A stretch of DNA of 5,968 nt from Pseudomonadota bacterium. Lineage in GTDB: Bacteria; Pseudomonadota; Gammaproteobacteria; Xanthomonadales; Xanthomonadaceae. The translations under genes and the position numbers were made by a program. The stretch is taken from contig JAEWAG010000210.1 of assembly GCA_023391775.1 (NCBI GenBank), forward strand, positions 1-5,968, read 5' to 3'. How positions within the stretch are numbered: position 1 is the first letter of the stretch; each line of letters opens with the position of its first letter. Shown piece by piece: positions 4,974-5,968 of the stretch. Below the pieces are notes generated by a model. The model saw only the letters and a list, made by a program, of their open reading frames with translations, was not told the DNA's origin and did not search any database.

Positions 4974-5839
4974 GTCGCATCGCCCGGCTGGCTCTGGCCG
5001 GCCTGCTTGCCCTTGCCTCGCTGTCTGCCAGCGCCACCGGCCCGGACGTGATCGCCCACCGCGGCGGCGCGCTCACCTGGCCGGAGAACACCCTGTACGC
5101 CTTCGAGCAGGCCGCCCGCGCCGGCGTGGACTACCTCGAGCTGGACCTGCAGATGACCGCCGACAACGTCCTGCTGGTCACCCATGACGCCGAGATCAAT
5201 CCCCAGTTCTGCCGCGCCCCCGAGGGCCAGGGCCTGGTGCCCAAGGCCGTGCGCGTGCTCACCGCCGAGCAGGGCCGCGCCTTCGATTGCGGCAGCCGCT
5301 CGCGCAGCATCTACCCCGATGCCGAGAAGCGTGCCGCGGGCATGCCCACGCTGGAGGAGGTGTTCGCCGCCTTCGCCGGCAACAGCAACGTGCGCTGGTT
5401 CATCGAGACCAAGATGCCGAAGGAGGGCAGCCCCGGCGCCCCGATCGACACCACCCTTTACGCGGCCAAGCTCGACCAGCTGGTGCGCAGGTACGGCCTG
5501 GAGGACCGCGTGGTCCTGCAGTCCTTCGACTGGCGCACCCTGCGCGCCATGCGCGAGCTCAACCCGCGCATCCGCACCTGCCCACTGGCCGTGCCGCGCC
5601 ACAGCCACGACTACGCCGCCACCCTGCGCGAGCTCGGCGCCACCTGCATCGTCCTGTCCACCCGCGAGACCACGCCCGCCCAGGTCGCCGCCCTCCAGCG
5701 CGACGGCGTGCTGGTGTTCTCCGGCGTCATCGACAGCCAGGCGGAGTGGGAGCAGGCGCTGGATTACGGATACGACGCGCTCTTCAGCAATGATCCGGTG
5801 GGGCTGATGGAGTATTTGGAGCGCGCGGAGCGGAGCTGA
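4970..5839 (+). CDS. Exported glycerophosphodiester phosphodiesterase, GDPD family, canonical motifs
   Basis: This encodes 289 residues. Residues 1-22 form a clear Sec signal peptide (Arg3 and Arg6, Leu/Ala core, ASA before the probable cut), so the enzyme should act in the periplasm. The GDPD motifs are complete: IAHRG (28-32, His30), WPENT (37-41), LELDLQMTADN (56-66, metal ligands Glu57 and Asp59), VTHD (70-73, His72), MPTLEEVF (125-132), FIETK (144-148, third metal ligand Glu146), VVLQSFDW (181-188), and LFSNDP (271-276) near the end. A stretch of about 50 residues between the HD motif and MPTLEEVF, with Cys81 and Cys107, is typical of the longer GlpQ/UgpQ-like members. Two more cysteines are at 204 and 226. 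The start overlaps the previous stop by 4 bases (ATGA), so the two GDPDs are coupled. They differ too much along their length to be a recent duplication and may have different substrates. The precise head-group preference is unknown. Confidence 0.96.
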   Translation: MSRIARLALAGLLALASLSASATGPDVIAHRGGALTWPENTLYAFEQAARAGVDYLELDLQMTADNVLLVTHDAEINPQFCRAPEGQGLVPKAVRVLTAEQGRAFDCGSRSRSIYPDAEKRAAGMPTLEEVFAAFAGNSNVRWFIETKMPKEGSPGAPIDTTLYAAKLDQLVRRYGLEDRVVLQSFDWRTLRAMRELNPRIRTCPLAVPRHSHDYAATLRELGATCIVLSTRETTPAQVAALQRDGVLVFSGVIDSQAEWEQALDYGYDALFSNDPVGLMEYLERAERS

Positions 5840-5869
5840 CAGCCTGGCCCGGAAGGGAGGGCGAGGGGC

Positions 5870-5882
5870 ACCCGGCGCGGGT
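5870..5882 (+). terminator. Small hairpin shortly after the operon; weak terminator candidate
   Basis: ACCCG (5870-5874), loop GCG, CGGGT (5878-5882) forms a 5-bp stem 31 bases after the last stop codon. No T-run follows (next bases TCGAGG). The stem is short and may be chance. Confidence 0.15.
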
Positions 5883-5929
5883 TCGAGGCAACCGGAAACA
5901 GGGGCGGTCGGCATCGCTGGGTCGAAGAA

Positions 5930-5962
5930 GGGGCGGCGGGTCCCCGCCCGGCGCGCCGCCCC
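5930..5962. terminator. GC-rich hairpin near the window end; possible operon or convergent terminator
   Basis: GGGGCGGCG (5930-5938) pairs perfectly with CGCCGCCCC (5954-5962) around a 15-base loop. On the + strand it is followed by CCCTGG rather than a T-run. Read on the - strand the stem is followed by TTCTTCGA, slightly more terminator-like, so it could serve a convergent gene beyond the right edge. The rest of 5840-5929 shows no gene. Confidence 0.35.
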
Positions 5963-5968
5963 CCCTGG

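Noticed and set aside
3972..5839. Recent tandem duplication of one GDPD gene
   Set aside because: The proteins share only the family motifs, differ in length and in the segment between the HD and PTLEE motifs, and the DNA shows no long identical runs.
5878..5896. GGGTTCGAGGC resembling a tRNA T-loop
   Set aside because: The flanking bases do not form the 5-bp T-stem, and no acceptor, D or anticodon arms can be found around it.
4742..5914. Minus-strand open frame of about 390 codons opposite the second GDPD
   Set aside because: It is a composition-driven shadow: Gly/Ala/His/Val-rich, no motifs, and directly antisense to a gene with a complete active site.

Overview
The window is GC-rich (roughly 70%), with strongly GC-biased third codon positions in its genes. 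It holds a TonB-dependent outer-membrane receptor followed by two exported glycerophosphodiesterases. This combination and base composition suggest a gammaproteobacterium of the Xanthomonadaceae/Lysobacteraceae type (Lysobacter, Luteimonas or Stenotrophomonas-like). That placement is an inference from composition and gene style, not from a marker gene.

Layout, all genes on the + strand. Positions 2-277 are the C-terminal end of a gene that enters from the left; it looks helical and TPR-like. Positions 278-936 are a 659-base non-coding stretch with an unusual density of short repeats, palindromes and potential hairpins. Positions 937-3972 encode a 1011-residue TonB-dependent receptor. Positions 3972-4973 encode a 333-residue exported glycerophosphodiester phosphodiesterase (GDPD). 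Positions 4970-5839 encode a second, distinct exported GDPD of 289 residues. Positions 5840-5968 contain only weak terminator-like hairpins.

The three complete genes overlap at their junctions (TGATG between receptor and first GDPD, ATGA between the two GDPDs), so they almost certainly form one translationally coupled operon. The simplest reading is a scavenging cassette. The receptor would take a phosphodiester-containing substrate across the outer membrane, or bind it there, and two periplasmic GDPDs would cleave glycerophosphodiesters to glycerol-3-phosphate and an alcohol. No inner-membrane transporter lies in the window.

The main regulatory observation is a PHO-box-like pair of direct repeats at 867-884 (GTGTCAT, 4 bases, GCGTCAT; 11 of 14 matches to the classical CTGTCAT repeats). 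A weak -10 (895-900) sits at the distance seen in classical PhoB promoters. This would fit phosphate-starvation control of the operon. In the same place, bases 887-898 and 930-941 can form a 12-bp helix that buries the receptor start codon. The two readings compete: if transcription starts just after the weak -10, the 5' arm of that helix is not in the mRNA. Further upstream lie a near-identical 20-base repeat (728-749 and 795-818), a 16-bp potential hairpin (595-640) and several perfect palindromes.
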